Source: Pseudomonadota bacterium (GTDB taxonomy: Bacteria > Desulfobacterota > Anaeroferrophillalia > Anaeroferrophillales > Tharpellaceae). From it: a stretch of 25,191 nt of DNA. The DNA lies in the NCBI GenBank assembly GCA_015486505.1, contig WFRP01000190.1, positions 1 through 25,191 on the forward strand, given 5' to 3'. How positions within the stretch are numbered: the stretch's first letter is position 1; every line of letters starts with the position of its first letter. This document shows positions 13,815 through 22,176 of this stretch, piece by piece. The position numbers and the translations under genes are program-made. The notes under the pieces are model-generated. The model made no database searches and was not told the origin of the DNA. It saw nothing but the letters and a program-made list of their open reading frames with translations.

Positions 13815-14573
13815 TCAATTACTCACCCGGGTACCGATATCGTCACCGCAAACCACACGGCGGATATTGCCGGGCTGCGTCAAATCAAAAACCTGAATCG
13901 GTAGATTGTTATCCATACAGACTGAAACCGCCGCCGCATCCATAACCTTCAAGCCGTGTTGCAGAACATCAAGATAAGTAAGGCTCTTAAAACGCCGGGC
14001 CTCAGGATTTACAACCGGATCAGAATCATAGATCCCGTCAACCTTCGTGGCTTTCAGAATGATATCCGCCTGAATCTCCAAGGCCCGCAAAGCGGCGGCG
14101 GTATCGGTTGTAAAAAACGGGTTACCGGTCCCGGCGACAAAAATTACAATCCGGCCTTTTTCCAGGTGCCGTACCGCCCGCCGGCGGATATAGGGCTCGG
14201 CAACTTCATGCATCGAAATCGCACTCATCACCCGAACTTTAACGCCGAAGCGCTCAATCGCATCCTGCAGCGCCAGGCCATTAATTACAGTTGCCAGCAT
14301 ACCCATATGGTCGGCAGTGGAACGGTCCATACCTTTGGCCGAGGCGGTAATCCCGCGAAAGATATTGCCGCCGCCGATCACTACCGCCGTCTGCAAACCT
14401 AAATCATGAATCTCAACTACCTCCCGGGCAAAACCGGTAATCGCTTCAGGTTCGATACCATACTCGCCGGAACCCATCAGAGCTTCACCAGAAAGTTTCA
14501 GTAAAACCCGGCTGAATGACAGCTTGGGACTTTTGCGCTTCGGGGCAGAGGGTTTCGGCAATTTTTGGCTCAC
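13815..14573 (-). CDS. pyrH: UMP kinase
   Basis: The 252-residue amino-acid-kinase-fold protein has KLSGEALMG (from residue 26), VIGGGNIFRG (65-74) and the GTGNPFFTTDTAAALRA segment, all typical of bacterial UMP kinase, which makes UDP for pyrimidine synthesis. The first about 20 residues are a basic extension beyond the usual family start. The GTG at 14573 lies within a Shine-Dalgarno-like AAGGTGAG (14569-14576), so a TTG at 14561, seven bases past that box, is a plausible true start and would give 248 residues. Upstream, the normal close link to tsf is broken by a repeat cluster of about 390 bases. Confidence 0.94.
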   Translation of the reverse strand: MSQKLPKPSAPKRKSPKLSFSRVLLKLSGEALMGSGEYGIEPEAITGFAREVVEIHDLGLQTAVVIGGGNIFRGITASAKGMDRSTADHMGMLATVINGLALQDAIERFGVKVRVMSAISMHEVAEPYIRRRAVRHLEKGRIVIFVAGTGNPFFTTDTAAALRALEIQADIILKATKVDGIYDSDPVVNPEARRFKSLTYLDVLQHGLKVMDAAAVSVCMDNNLPIQVFDLTQPGNIRRVVCGDDIGTRVSN

Positions 14574-14576
14574 CTT
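14569..14576 (-). promoter_or_regulatory. Shine-Dalgarno-like site overlapping the annotated pyrH GTG
   Basis: AAGGTGAG on the minus strand, seven bases before a TTG codon at 14561. It overlaps the GTG at 14573, so only one of the two starts is likely to be used. Confidence 0.45.
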
Positions 14577-14592
14577 CAGGTTTAAGAGACAG

Positions 14593-14730
14593 TTAGTGCC
14601 TTACAGGTTATTTTCTTGTTTTAAAACAAGAAAATGTTCTGATAAGAGCACTTATTTGCGACCATCGGAAGTGCCCTTGGGTGCGGGCCGAGAAAGCCCG
14701 ATTGGGTTGCGGGATCTGTTCCCGCATTAG
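14593..14730 (+). repeat. Family A structured repeat, unit A3 (long form)
   Basis: It begins TTAG|TGCCTTACAGG and ends CCCGCATTAG. The first 26-base palindrome (14610-14635) is identical to that of A1. The third module is the long type shared with A2 (GGAAGTGC...), with its own GGGC-cgagaaa-GCCC stem. It lies antisense to the flanking genes, about 20 bases upstream of pyrH. Confidence 0.9.
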
Positions 14731-14859
14731 TGCCTTACAGGTTATTTTCTGCACTAAAAAACAAGATTTAATAATCAGAAAACGTTCTGATAAGAGCACT
14801 TATTTGCGGGCCGCAAGGCCCTGTTTGGGTTGCGGGATTTGTTCCCGCATTAGTACCTT
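14727..14859 (+). repeat. Family A structured repeat, unit A4, plus the first bases of a truncated A5
   Basis: It shares TTAG 14727-14730 with A3 and ends in TTAG at 14853. The first stem is TTTTCTG/CAGAAAA with a longer loop, a compensated change from A1 and A3. The third module is the short GGGCC-gcaa-GGCCC hairpin. After 14853 the sequence TACCTT, the start of another unit, is cut off and joined to a family B fragment. Confidence 0.88.
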
Positions 14860-14980
14860 TGCAATGCTAATGGGCTCCCGCTCGCTTCCGAAAAACAACG
14901 AAATCGTTTCCGCAACCGCTTACGAAAAACCAGCCCCGCCCCCTCCGGAAGGTGGGGGTAAAATTTGGCTGAATAGTTAC
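14859..14980 (+). repeat. Family B element, left half missing
   Basis: It corresponds to the right half of the complete 9490-9722 copy, from TTGCAATGCTAATGGG to the end GGCTGAATAGTTAC at 14967-14980. The left half is replaced by family A sequence. The tsf stop codon (14988-14990) lies eight bases beyond the element end. Confidence 0.9.
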
Positions 14981-14987
14981 GAAAAGG

Positions 14988-15638
14988 TTACTTAAGCTGC
15001 TCGGCAACCTCTTGCGCCAGGTCACAATTTCTTTTTTCCAGGCCCTCGCCCATAACGTAGCGGGTATAACGGCGAATGCTCAGGTTCTCACCGGTTTTGG
15101 CGATCATTTCCTTAACGTAATCTTCAATCGAGAGATCGGTGTCCTTAACGAAGGCCTGCTCCATAAGGCAGTTCTCTTTGAAGAATTTTTCGATTTTACC
15201 TTCAATAATCTTGTCGACAATCTTCTCGGGTTTGCCGGAATCCAAAGCCTGAGTCCGGAAGATACCCCGTTCGGTGGCAACGACATCAGCGGGCATATCC
15301 TCACGGGTCAACGCAATCGGGGCCGCGGCCGCGATGTGCATCGCGATATCGTTAACAAAGGCGACAAAGGCATCGGTACGGGCGACAAAGTCGGTCTCAC
15401 AGTTAACTTCGACCATAACCCCGATTTTACCACCGGCATGTATGTAGGAGGCGACCAGGCCTTCTGAAGTTACCCGGCCGCCTTTCTTGGCGGCTGAAGC
15501 CAGACCTTTTTCCCGCAAAAAAACCAGCGCTTCCTCGATATTACCATCTTTTTCTTTCAGCGCACTCTTACAATCCATAATCCCGGCCCCGGTCTTCTCT
15601 CTTAAATCCTTGACCATCGCCGCAGTAATTTGAGCCAT
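14988..15638 (-). CDS. tsf: Elongation factor Ts
   Basis: The 216-residue protein starts MAQITAAMVKDLREKTGAGI, the usual EF-Ts N-terminus, with MDCKSAL at 21-27 and EVNCETDFVAR at 77-87 in the core domain. It is the nucleotide exchange factor for EF-Tu. I chose the ATG at 15638, eight bases after GGAG, instead of an upstream in-frame start at 15692 that adds 18 non-homologous residues. It follows rpsB as usual. A family B element ends eight bases after its stop codon, so the transcript must read through repeats to reach pyrH. Confidence 0.95.
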   Translation of the reverse strand: MAQITAAMVKDLREKTGAGIMDCKSALKEKDGNIEEALVFLREKGLASAAKKGGRVTSEGLVASYIHAGGKIGVMVEVNCETDFVARTDAFVAFVNDIAMHIAAAAPIALTREDMPADVVATERGIFRTQALDSGKPEKIVDKIIEGKIEKFFKENCLMEQAFVKDTDLSIEDYVKEMIAKTGENLSIRRYTRYVMGEGLEKRNCDLAQEVAEQLK

Positions 15639-15771
15639 TATATCTTCTCCATCAATTCCAGCATGGGCTGTACCCGCTGAATAATTGTCCATATAAACAG
15701 GTTAACATTTAATCAACCTGAATCTTAAAAAATCGGAAAAATCACAACTTGAACAAAGCCGGTTACTGAAA

Positions 15772-16578
15772 TCAGACTTCAGCCTTTTCAGCCTTATCTT
15801 CTTCAGTTTCACCAACGCGTTCAACAATTGGCATTTTGCCGTCGTCAACCACCGCCTCGACATCCTCATCATCCTTGGACTGCATTCTCTCGGCCCGAAG
15901 ATTTTTACCTTCAATACAAGCTTCGGAGATGCTGGTGCAAAAGAGTTTAATCGCGCGGATGGCATCGTCATTGCCGGGGACCACATAATCCACGATATCC
16001 GGGTCACAGTTTGTATCGACGATGGCAACTACCGGGATTCCCAGTTTATTGGCTTCGGCAACCGCAATCGACTCCCGCCGGGTATCGATAACAAAGATAC
16101 AGGCCGGCGGCTTTTTCATAGTCTTGACACCGCCTAAGTTCTTTTCTAGTTTTTCCCGCTTTTTCTCAAGTTTCAAGACCTCTTTTTTCGGCAGCAGTTC
16201 ATAAGTGCCGTCGGCTTTCATCGCTTCAAGTTTATGCAGACGGTTGATACTTTTCTTGATTGTGTCAAAGTTGGTCATCATCCCGCCGAGCCAGCGATTA
16301 TTAACCCAGTGCATGCCCGAATTAACCGCGGCTTCCTTAATACTCTCCTGCGCCTGCCGTTTGGTTCCGACAAACAGAACCTCGCCGCCGTCGGCAACCG
16401 TATCGACAATCGCCTTATAAGCCGTCCGGTAGAGTCTTACGGTTTTCTGCAGATCAATAATGTAGATTCCATTCCGGGCCCCAAAGATGTACTTTTTCAT
16501 TTTCGGGTTCCAGCGCTTGGTCTGATGCCCGAAATGGACACCCGATTCCAGCAACTGGCGCATTGTTACCATAGCCAT
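15772..16578 (-). CDS. rpsB: Small ribosomal subunit protein S2
   Basis: The 268-residue protein is clear S2: MRQLLESGVHFGHQTKRWNP near the N-terminus, the MHWVNNRWLGGMMTNF segment, and PVVAIVDTNCDPD. The last about 35 residues are an acidic, probably disordered extension beyond the ribosomal core. AAGGAG lies nine bases before the ATG. It is the first gene of the rpsB-tsf run and has a structured leader of about 160 bases upstream. Confidence 0.96.
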   Translation of the reverse strand: MAMVTMRQLLESGVHFGHQTKRWNPKMKKYIFGARNGIYIIDLQKTVRLYRTAYKAIVDTVADGGEVLFVGTKRQAQESIKEAAVNSGMHWVNNRWLGGMMTNFDTIKKSINRLHKLEAMKADGTYELLPKKEVLKLEKKREKLEKNLGGVKTMKKPPACIFVIDTRRESIAVAEANKLGIPVVAIVDTNCDPDIVDYVVPGNDDAIRAIKLFCTSISEACIEGKNLRAERMQSKDDEDVEAVVDDGKMPIVERVGETEEDKAEKAEV

Positions 16579-16667
16579 GTTTTGTTACTCCTTAAAGATG
16601 TTGGTTTAACCTCCGCTCTCTTCATACCGATACCAACCGGACCACCCGGCACCAGGACATCCGCAGT

Positions 16668-16692
16668 CTGGTCTGACAACCGGTCAAACCAG
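16668..16692 (-). promoter_or_regulatory. Leader hairpin upstream of rpsB
   Basis: On the minus strand CTGGT-t-TGAC-cggtt-GTCA-g-ACCAG forms a stem about 90 bases before rpsB. A second GC-rich element, CCGG-gtggt-CCGG, follows closer to the gene. S2 leaders that mediate feedback control are known in several bacterial groups; whether this is one is inference. Confidence 0.35.
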
Positions 16693-16742
16693 AACAAAAG
16701 AGCGTGTGTATTTTGAACGCGGCCTAGTTAACACAAAAGAGT

Positions 16743-17678
16743 TTAAGTTGCAAGGGTAAAAGATAGAATCTTACGCGCTGAGGTCACATCAGCGGCAATC
16801 AGCGAACGTAACTCTTCAATTCCGGAACAACTCTTTTCCGAACGTAGGCGCTTAACAAAAATAATTTTTAAATCCCGGCCATAAAGATCTTCATCGAAAT
16901 CAAGAATATGGACTTCAACCGTGAGTCCGGTATCGGCAAAAGTGGGGTTATAACCGATATTCATAACCCCTTTAAATCGTTGGCCCTGATATTCAACCCA
17001 GACCGCGTAAACTCCCTCTTTCGGGTAAAGTTCGACCTCGGAAACCAGATTTGCCGTCGGAAAACCGATGCCGCGCCCCCGGCCTTTGCCGCGGACGACT
17101 TGGCCGGTAATCGCGCATTCCCGGCCAAGAAAACGGGCGGCCCGCTCAATATCACCCTGCATAATCGCGGCCCGGATTTTAGTGCTGCTGACCAATTCGC
17201 CATCAATCTGAAAAGCGGGCGCGACCTCGACCGCAAAACCAAATTCCCGGCCAAGCTCAGTCAATGTCGCCAACGTTCCTTCGCGGTTACGGCCGAAAGC
17301 GTAATTTTCACCGACGATCACCACGGCCGCGCCGAGATGCAGCGCGAGAACCTGCTCCGCAAATTCAACCGCGCTCAAATCAGCAAATGCATGATCAAAG
17401 GGAGCAATCACAAGATTGTCGATGTTACAGGCGGCAATAAGCTCAACTTTTCTTTCGTAAGATGTAATCAGAAAAACCCGACGGGTGGGAAACAGAAGCT
17501 TTAAGGGATGAGGTTGAAAAGTTAAAACGGCACTCTCAAGCCCCGCCTTCCGGGCGCGGGCACAGGCCAGGGCAAAAAGAGAACGGTGCCCGGAATGGAC
17601 ACCGTCAAAATTGCCGATCGCCACCACCTGACTTTGCGGCGGCAGACACTGATTACGAAAATTATTGTAAATCCGCAC
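16743..17678 (-). CDS. ribF: Bifunctional riboflavin kinase / FAD synthetase
   Basis: The 311-residue protein has an N-terminal nucleotidyltransferase domain with GNFDGVHSGH at 22-31, the VGENYAFGRNREG segment, and SSTKIR near residue 167. A C-terminal flavokinase domain follows, with GRGIGFPTANL near residue 200. It converts riboflavin to FMN and FAD. The start is GTG (17678) with only a weak ribosome site. It follows hflC by 20 bases and may be co-transcribed with hflKC. Confidence 0.95.
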   Translation of the reverse strand: MRIYNNFRNQCLPPQSQVVAIGNFDGVHSGHRSLFALACARARKAGLESAVLTFQPHPLKLLFPTRRVFLITSYERKVELIAACNIDNLVIAPFDHAFADLSAVEFAEQVLALHLGAAVVIVGENYAFGRNREGTLATLTELGREFGFAVEVAPAFQIDGELVSSTKIRAAIMQGDIERAARFLGRECAITGQVVRGKGRGRGIGFPTANLVSEVELYPKEGVYAVWVEYQGQRFKGVMNIGYNPTFADTGLTVEVHILDFDEDLYGRDLKIIFVKRLRSEKSCSGIEELRSLIAADVTSARKILSFTLAT

Positions 17679-17698
17679 GAGATTCGACTAACTCAGCC

Positions 17699-18544
17699 CT
17701 ATTTAAAATAGTTTAAAAAGTCACCGTCACGATCCATAACCACGGTGGTTTTTTGTCCCAGTGATTTGCCATAGGCCTGCAGAGAGCGGTAGAAGGCGTA
17801 AAATTCAGGGTCCTGACCGTAGGCGTCGGCGGCGATTTTAATTGCCGCCTGCTCCCCTTCACCTTTGATTTTCTCAGATTTTTTATAGGCCTCTGAAATA
17901 ATGATGGTGCGCTCCCGATCCGCGCGGGAACGAATTTCCATAGCTTTTTCTTCACCTTCGGAACGATACCGTTTCGCCTGTCGCTGGCGTTCCGCCTGCA
18001 TCCGGGTAAAAACATGTTTCTCATTTTCCCGCGGCAGATCGGCGGCTTTAATCCGGACATCAAGGACTTCAATACCGTAAGCGGCGGCGGCTTCATTACT
18101 CTGTACGGTCACCACATGCATAATCTCTTCCCGGACTTTGGAAACAATATCAACCAAGGTTTCTTTACCAAGTTCAACCCGGAGCTGGGAATAGATAATA
18201 TCGTCAAGCCGAGACTGGGCCCCGACTTCAGTGCGGACCGATTGAAAAAACTTCAAGGGGTCTTTAATCCGCCATTTTGAGTAGTTGTCAATGACCAGGT
18301 TCTTTTTATCGCTGGTGATAATTTCCGCCGGCGCGGCATCATAATGGAGCAGACGGCGGTCAAAATAGGTTACCTGTTGCAGGAACGGGATTTTCACTTT
18401 CAAGCCCGGCTCCTTAACAACCTTCACCGGCTTACCTAACTGCAGAACCATCGCCTGCTGGGTCTGATCAACAACGTAGAAACCGTTAAAAAGAAAAACC
18501 GCGACAATAACCAGCAGAATCAATCCAAGTTTAGCAAGTCTCAT
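17699..18544 (-). CDS. hflC: Membrane protease modulator HflC
   Basis: The 281-residue protein has one N-terminal membrane segment (about residues 5-23) with an SPFH domain starting at YVVDQTQQAMVLQLGKPV, followed by coiled coil and a C-terminus rich in KIKGEGEQAAIKIAADAYGQDPEFYAFYRSL-type sequence, diagnostic of HflC. With HflK it forms a periplasm-facing cage around the FtsH protease. Its ATG overlaps the hflK stop by one base (TAATG), with GGGAGGG upstream. Confidence 0.93.
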   Translation of the reverse strand: MRLAKLGLILLVIVAVFLFNGFYVVDQTQQAMVLQLGKPVKVVKEPGLKVKIPFLQQVTYFDRRLLHYDAAPAEIITSDKKNLVIDNYSKWRIKDPLKFFQSVRTEVGAQSRLDDIIYSQLRVELGKETLVDIVSKVREEIMHVVTVQSNEAAAAYGIEVLDVRIKAADLPRENEKHVFTRMQAERQRQAKRYRSEGEEKAMEIRSRADRERTIIISEAYKKSEKIKGEGEQAAIKIAADAYGQDPEFYAFYRSLQAYGKSLGQKTTVVMDRDGDFLNYFK

Positions 18545-19632
18545 TATTTAACCCTCCCGACCAAAGATTGTGACCCGGTCAAGGCCGGATTGCTGGAGTT
18601 CTGTTGCAGACGCTGAGGGTTGGCTTCTATGGGAAGTAAGGGCAACAATGAGCGATTTATTTTGGGATCGATGACAATTTTGTCGATATTCCGTAAAACG
18701 CCTTCCATCATCTCCAACTGCATCCTTTTCCGGGTAATCTGCGGGGCCAGTTTATAGGCTTTGAGATTTGCCAGGAAACGGCTCGCCTCACCGGTGGCCC
18801 GGTTAATCAACTCCGCCTTATAGGCTTCCGCCTGGTTAGTCATCTGGGTTGCCTTACCGTGGGCCTTGGGAAGAATTTCGTTACTGTAACCCTCGGCTTC
18901 ATTAATCATGCGGATTTTATTCTCTTTCGCGCTGGCGACATCCTGGAATGATTGAATAACCTGTTTCGGCGGATGCACATCCTGAAGTTGAACCGCAACG
19001 ATGGTTACTCCGGCTTTATAATTATCAAGAATTTTCTGCAAACGCTTCTCGCAGTCCTGCTGAACCTTGGTTTTGCCGGAGGTTAAAACCGTATCGATAT
19101 CATTTTTGCCAATTACCTCACGCATTGCCGCTTCAGTGGCCACGCGTACCGTTTCCGTCTGATTGTTGATATTAAAGAGGTAGGCAATCGGATCATCAAT
19201 GCGATATTGGACGATAAACTGGGCGTTGACAATATTTTCATCCCCGGTCAGCATCATTGATTCACGCGGCACCATCTGATAACGGGCCGGAGGGCCGCTG
19301 GAGATTGTGCGAAAACCGATTTCCAGACGTTTTACCTGAGTAACCCTGGGCTTGAGAACCTTTTCAATCGGTTTGGGCAGATGCCAGTGCGGCCCGGCGG
19401 TCGTGGTGTAGATCGCCTTGCCGAAACGCTGGACAACCCCGATTTCATCCGGCGCGACAATATAAAACCCGGTCGCCAGCCAGCCGACAAGCAGAATCGC
19501 AATCAATAACAGCGGCCCGCCCGGAGGGCCGCCGGCAACCCCCTTCTCCGCCCGGTTAAAGACTTTTTTTATTATATCTTCAATATCAGCCGGCTTTTTC
19601 TCTTTTTCATCACCGTTATATTCCCAGGGCAT
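18544..19632 (-). CDS. hflK: Membrane protease modulator HflK
   Basis: The 362-residue protein begins MPWEYNGDEKEKKP, has a Gly/Pro-rich segment, one membrane helix (about 44-62), an SPFH domain and a coiled coil with IRMINEAEGYSNEILPKAHG, typical of HflK. It pairs with HflC to regulate FtsH. The ATG at 19632 follows AAAGGAG by five bases; a longer frame from 19653 would place that site inside the gene. A good promoter match with a palindrome over the -10 lies about 50-77 bases upstream. Confidence 0.94.
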   Translation of the reverse strand: MPWEYNGDEKEKKPADIEDIIKKVFNRAEKGVAGGPPGGPLLLIAILLVGWLATGFYIVAPDEIGVVQRFGKAIYTTTAGPHWHLPKPIEKVLKPRVTQVKRLEIGFRTISSGPPARYQMVPRESMMLTGDENIVNAQFIVQYRIDDPIAYLFNINNQTETVRVATEAAMREVIGKNDIDTVLTSGKTKVQQDCEKRLQKILDNYKAGVTIVAVQLQDVHPPKQVIQSFQDVASAKENKIRMINEAEGYSNEILPKAHGKATQMTNQAEAYKAELINRATGEASRFLANLKAYKLAPQITRKRMQLEMMEGVLRNIDKIVIDPKINRSLLPLLPIEANPQRLQQNSSNPALTGSQSLVGRVK

Positions 19633-19673
19633 CTTTTCTCCTTTCAACTTCAACGTAACGGTTTGTAACTGCT

Positions 19674-19709
19674 TATAGCAGCTATAGTTAAATAACTGAA
19701 CCTTGACAA
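19674..19709 (-). promoter_or_regulatory. Candidate hflK promoter with palindrome over the -10
   Basis: TTGTCA (19709-19704) and TATAGC (19686-19681) are 17 bases apart on the minus strand, 5/6 and 4/6 matches. A perfect odd palindrome TATAGC-A-GCTATA (19674-19686) covers the -10 and the bases after it. Confidence 0.5.
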
Positions 19710-19731
19710 GTCAACCGGGTAGCGGATAAAA

Positions 19732-20469
19732 TTACTGCCCTAAAGGCATAATATCACAGCCGGCCGGAGGAGTGAAACTGAACTGCGCCGCCGGCAGAGC
19801 CGGATCGGGGCCGCTTTTCCATTTATATGTGATGACAATCTTGTTGGCAAACAGATCCTCCATCCGGGTCTCCTCAAGCATCAATGAATCCGCGGCAAAA
19901 ACAATCTTTAAACTTTGAAATGCCGGAGCCTTATCATCACTCAGCGGCAGAAGCGTGACCGTTATCAGATTACCATTGCGGGTTAAAGCAAGTTCCAAAC
20001 CTTTTGGCTGAGATTGCAATTTGGCTAAAAGGTTAACAATTACCCGGGCTTCTTTTATATCTTTAAGGTTACCCGTCATCACCTGATTAAGATCGGGAGT
20101 GTAATACCAGAGGGTTTTACCATCCGAAACCAGCAACTGTTTTTCCGGCAACTGATATTCCCAACGCATCTTATCGGGCCCCTGAATCCAGATCCGCCCA
20201 CTGCCGAAAGTAGTTTCATTGCTGTCCGCGTAGGTGGTCTTCTGGGTAAAGGTGCCGGCATAAGCCTTTGCCCGACTGTATTTTTCCCGAATACGACTTA
20301 AAATTTTTTCCTGTTCACGCTTCGCGGTTTCCGATTTTTCAGTAACCGCCGGTTTAGCTTTAAGTACGGTTTTTTTCGCCGTCTCCGCCAGGCCGGGATG
20401 AATAAAAATCAAGCAGACAGCAACGATTGCCGAAAGCCGGTAAAAATTAATCCGCAAAAAAAATTTCAT
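19732..20469 (-). CDS. lolA: Outer-membrane lipoprotein carrier LolA
   Basis: The 245-residue protein has a signal peptide (hydrophobic 10-24, likely cleavage after LA at 28), a charged linker, then a LolA domain: YAGTFTQKTTY, GRIWIQGPDKMRWEYQLPEKQLLVSDGKTLWYY-type strands and a C-terminal KIVFAADSLMLEETRMED segment. It carries lipoproteins across the periplasm to the outer membrane. Lys/Ala-rich residues 29-60 are an insertion before the domain. It is 43 bases after tatD and ends about 100 bases before hflK. Confidence 0.88.
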   Translation of the reverse strand: MKFFLRINFYRLSAIVAVCLIFIHPGLAETAKKTVLKAKPAVTEKSETAKREQEKILSRIREKYSRAKAYAGTFTQKTTYADSNETTFGSGRIWIQGPDKMRWEYQLPEKQLLVSDGKTLWYYTPDLNQVMTGNLKDIKEARVIVNLLAKLQSQPKGLELALTRNGNLITVTLLPLSDDKAPAFQSLKIVFAADSLMLEETRMEDLFANKIVITYKWKSGPDPALPAAQFSFTPPAGCDIMPLGQ

Positions 20470-20512
20470 CTAAAGTTCCTTAAAAAATTGCATAGTAATA
20501 CAAAGAACCGCT

Positions 20513-21286
20513 TCAACCGTCAAGATGAAAGACCCGCTCACAGTTACGAGCGGTTACAAGAGCAATTTCATCAGGGTCAAGGTTGCGGAGCCCGGCAATT
20601 TCGCGGGCGACATATTCAACATAAGCCGGCTCATTACGCCGGCCGCGAAAAGGCACCGGCGTCAGGAACGGGGCATCCGTTTCAATTAAAATATCATCAA
20701 GACTGAGCTGTTCGGCAACCTCCTTCTGCATCTGACTGCGGGGGAAAGTTACGGTTCCCGGAATTGAAATCACAAAGCCTAAATCAACAAAGCGCCGGGC
20801 CCAGGTGATATCGGCCGAGAAGCAATGGATTACCCCGCCATTCCGATAACCTTCCTCGGCCACGATAATATCGTAAACTTCCTGATGAGCTTCACGGTCG
20901 TGAATAATAACCGGCAGCTTGAGTTCGGCGGCAAGATTAAGCTGCCGCGCGAACTCACGTTTCTGCAGCGATTTTGGCGAATGGTTACGGTAGAAATCCA
21001 GACCGATTTCACCGTAGGCGGCAATTTTACGGTCGCCGGCCAGCGCCCGCAGACGTTGATAATCAGATTCGGTTACAGCTTCAGTGTTGTGCGGATGGAT
21101 GCCGATAGCGGCAAAAATAGAGTCGTATTTATGTGCCAGTTCCAAAGCCTTAAACGAATCGTTAAGATCGGTTCCGACAACCACCATTTTTTTTACCCCG
21201 GCGCAAAGGGCCCGTTTTACAATATTATCGACATCGCCATTGAATTCTTTTAAATTCAAATGGCAATGAGAATCAATTAACCGCAT
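20513..21286 (-). CDS. tatD: TatD-family metal-dependent DNase
   Basis: The 257-residue TIM-barrel hydrolase begins MRLIDSHCHLNL with metal ligands H7 and H9, then has GEIGLDFYRN, VIIHDRE, IHCFS and LIETDAP, the metal and catalytic positions of TatD. The ATG at 21286 follows AGGA by five bases; a longer frame to 21331 lies inside the upstream gene and lacks family similarity. It overlaps the creatininase-family gene by 14 bases. The name is historical, and the tat genes here are elsewhere. Confidence 0.92.
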   Translation of the reverse strand: MRLIDSHCHLNLKEFNGDVDNIVKRALCAGVKKMVVVGTDLNDSFKALELAHKYDSIFAAIGIHPHNTEAVTESDYQRLRALAGDRKIAAYGEIGLDFYRNHSPKSLQKREFARQLNLAAELKLPVIIHDREAHQEVYDIIVAEEGYRNGGVIHCFSADITWARRFVDLGFVISIPGTVTFPRSQMQKEVAEQLSLDDILIETDAPFLTPVPFRGRRNEPAYVEYVAREIAGLRNLDPDEIALVTARNCERVFHLDG

Positions 21287-22034
21287 CGATATCCTGCTGC
21301 CCTCTTTCTCTAAACTTTTCAAAATCAGCAATAAATTCAGCCAGGGCCGCAGCGGTCAGGCGACATAATTTTTCCCCCTTCTCACGCGAAGCTAAAGCCG
21401 GGTCCCCCCAGATGCCGCCGGGCCAGTAGGCTGATTTATTGCGAACCAGAATATAGTCGGGAAAATCGGGAAATTCACGGGCCGATGTCCCTTTCACCAG
21501 GTCCGGGAAAAGGTATTGTATGCGGGCGGTTTCAACTTCACCGGCATGCGAATCACCGGCTACCTCTATCACCCCGCGTCCGGCCTGATAACAGAAATCA
21601 TATTCGTTAATTACCGCCAGGCGAATATCGGAAAATTCTTTCAGCATATCTTCGCCGACTTCAATCAGAGCCCCGATATGGGTTTTGCCGGCGTGGCCGG
21701 AGATCAGGATAAAATTCCTAAGCCCCTGGCCGTAATAACTTCTGACCAGATCTCGCGCCAGAGCCCTGAACGTATCGGAGGAGATAGTGACGGTTCCGGG
21801 ATGCCCCGAGGTGCTGCGACAAATACCATAATGCACCGGCGGCGCGACAAAACTTTTATGAATTTTAGCCGCGGCCCTGACCGTGGCATAAACCTGCATC
21901 GTATCAGTATCGAGAGGCAGATGCCGACCATGCTCTTCAGTTGAGCCGAACGGCAGCAGGATGGTCCGGCTCTCTTTAAGAGCGGCAACAAACTCCGGCA
22001 TTGTCATATCTGTAATCAGCAATTCAAACCTCAC
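21273..22034 (-). CDS. Creatininase / MftE-family metal-dependent amidohydrolase
   Basis: The 253-residue protein has the family metal motif GSTEEHGRHLPLDTD (residues 30-44), SGHAGKTH (112-119) in place of the more common NGHGGN, and DSHAGEVETA near residue 160. Members hydrolyse cyclic amides such as creatinine or formamide intermediates of riboflavin/F420 synthesis, or process the mycofactocin peptide. No mycofactocin gene is nearby, so the substrate is unknown. The start is GTG at 22034 with a weak ribosome site. Its 3' end overlaps tatD. Confidence 0.82.
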   Translation of the reverse strand: MRFELLITDMTMPEFVAALKESRTILLPFGSTEEHGRHLPLDTDTMQVYATVRAAAKIHKSFVAPPVHYGICRSTSGHPGTVTISSDTFRALARDLVRSYYGQGLRNFILISGHAGKTHIGALIEVGEDMLKEFSDIRLAVINEYDFCYQAGRGVIEVAGDSHAGEVETARIQYLFPDLVKGTSAREFPDFPDYILVRNKSAYWPGGIWGDPALASREKGEKLCRLTAAALAEFIADFEKFRERGQQDIDAVN

Positions 22035-22176
22035 CCGATCCGTTATTAATTTTCCTTAAAAAACCTGTCGCCAAAACCACCCGCAAGAATAACATAGTTA
22101 ATGTGAACTTGTCACTATTATATTACTTTTCAGAATATTATATTTGAGATCAATCATTTAATCCGGAACGGCCTGA

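Noticed and set aside
14681..14995. Plus-strand frame running through A4 and the B fragment
   Set aside because: It is composed entirely of repeats and its C-terminus reappears in the B copy at 24708-24959.
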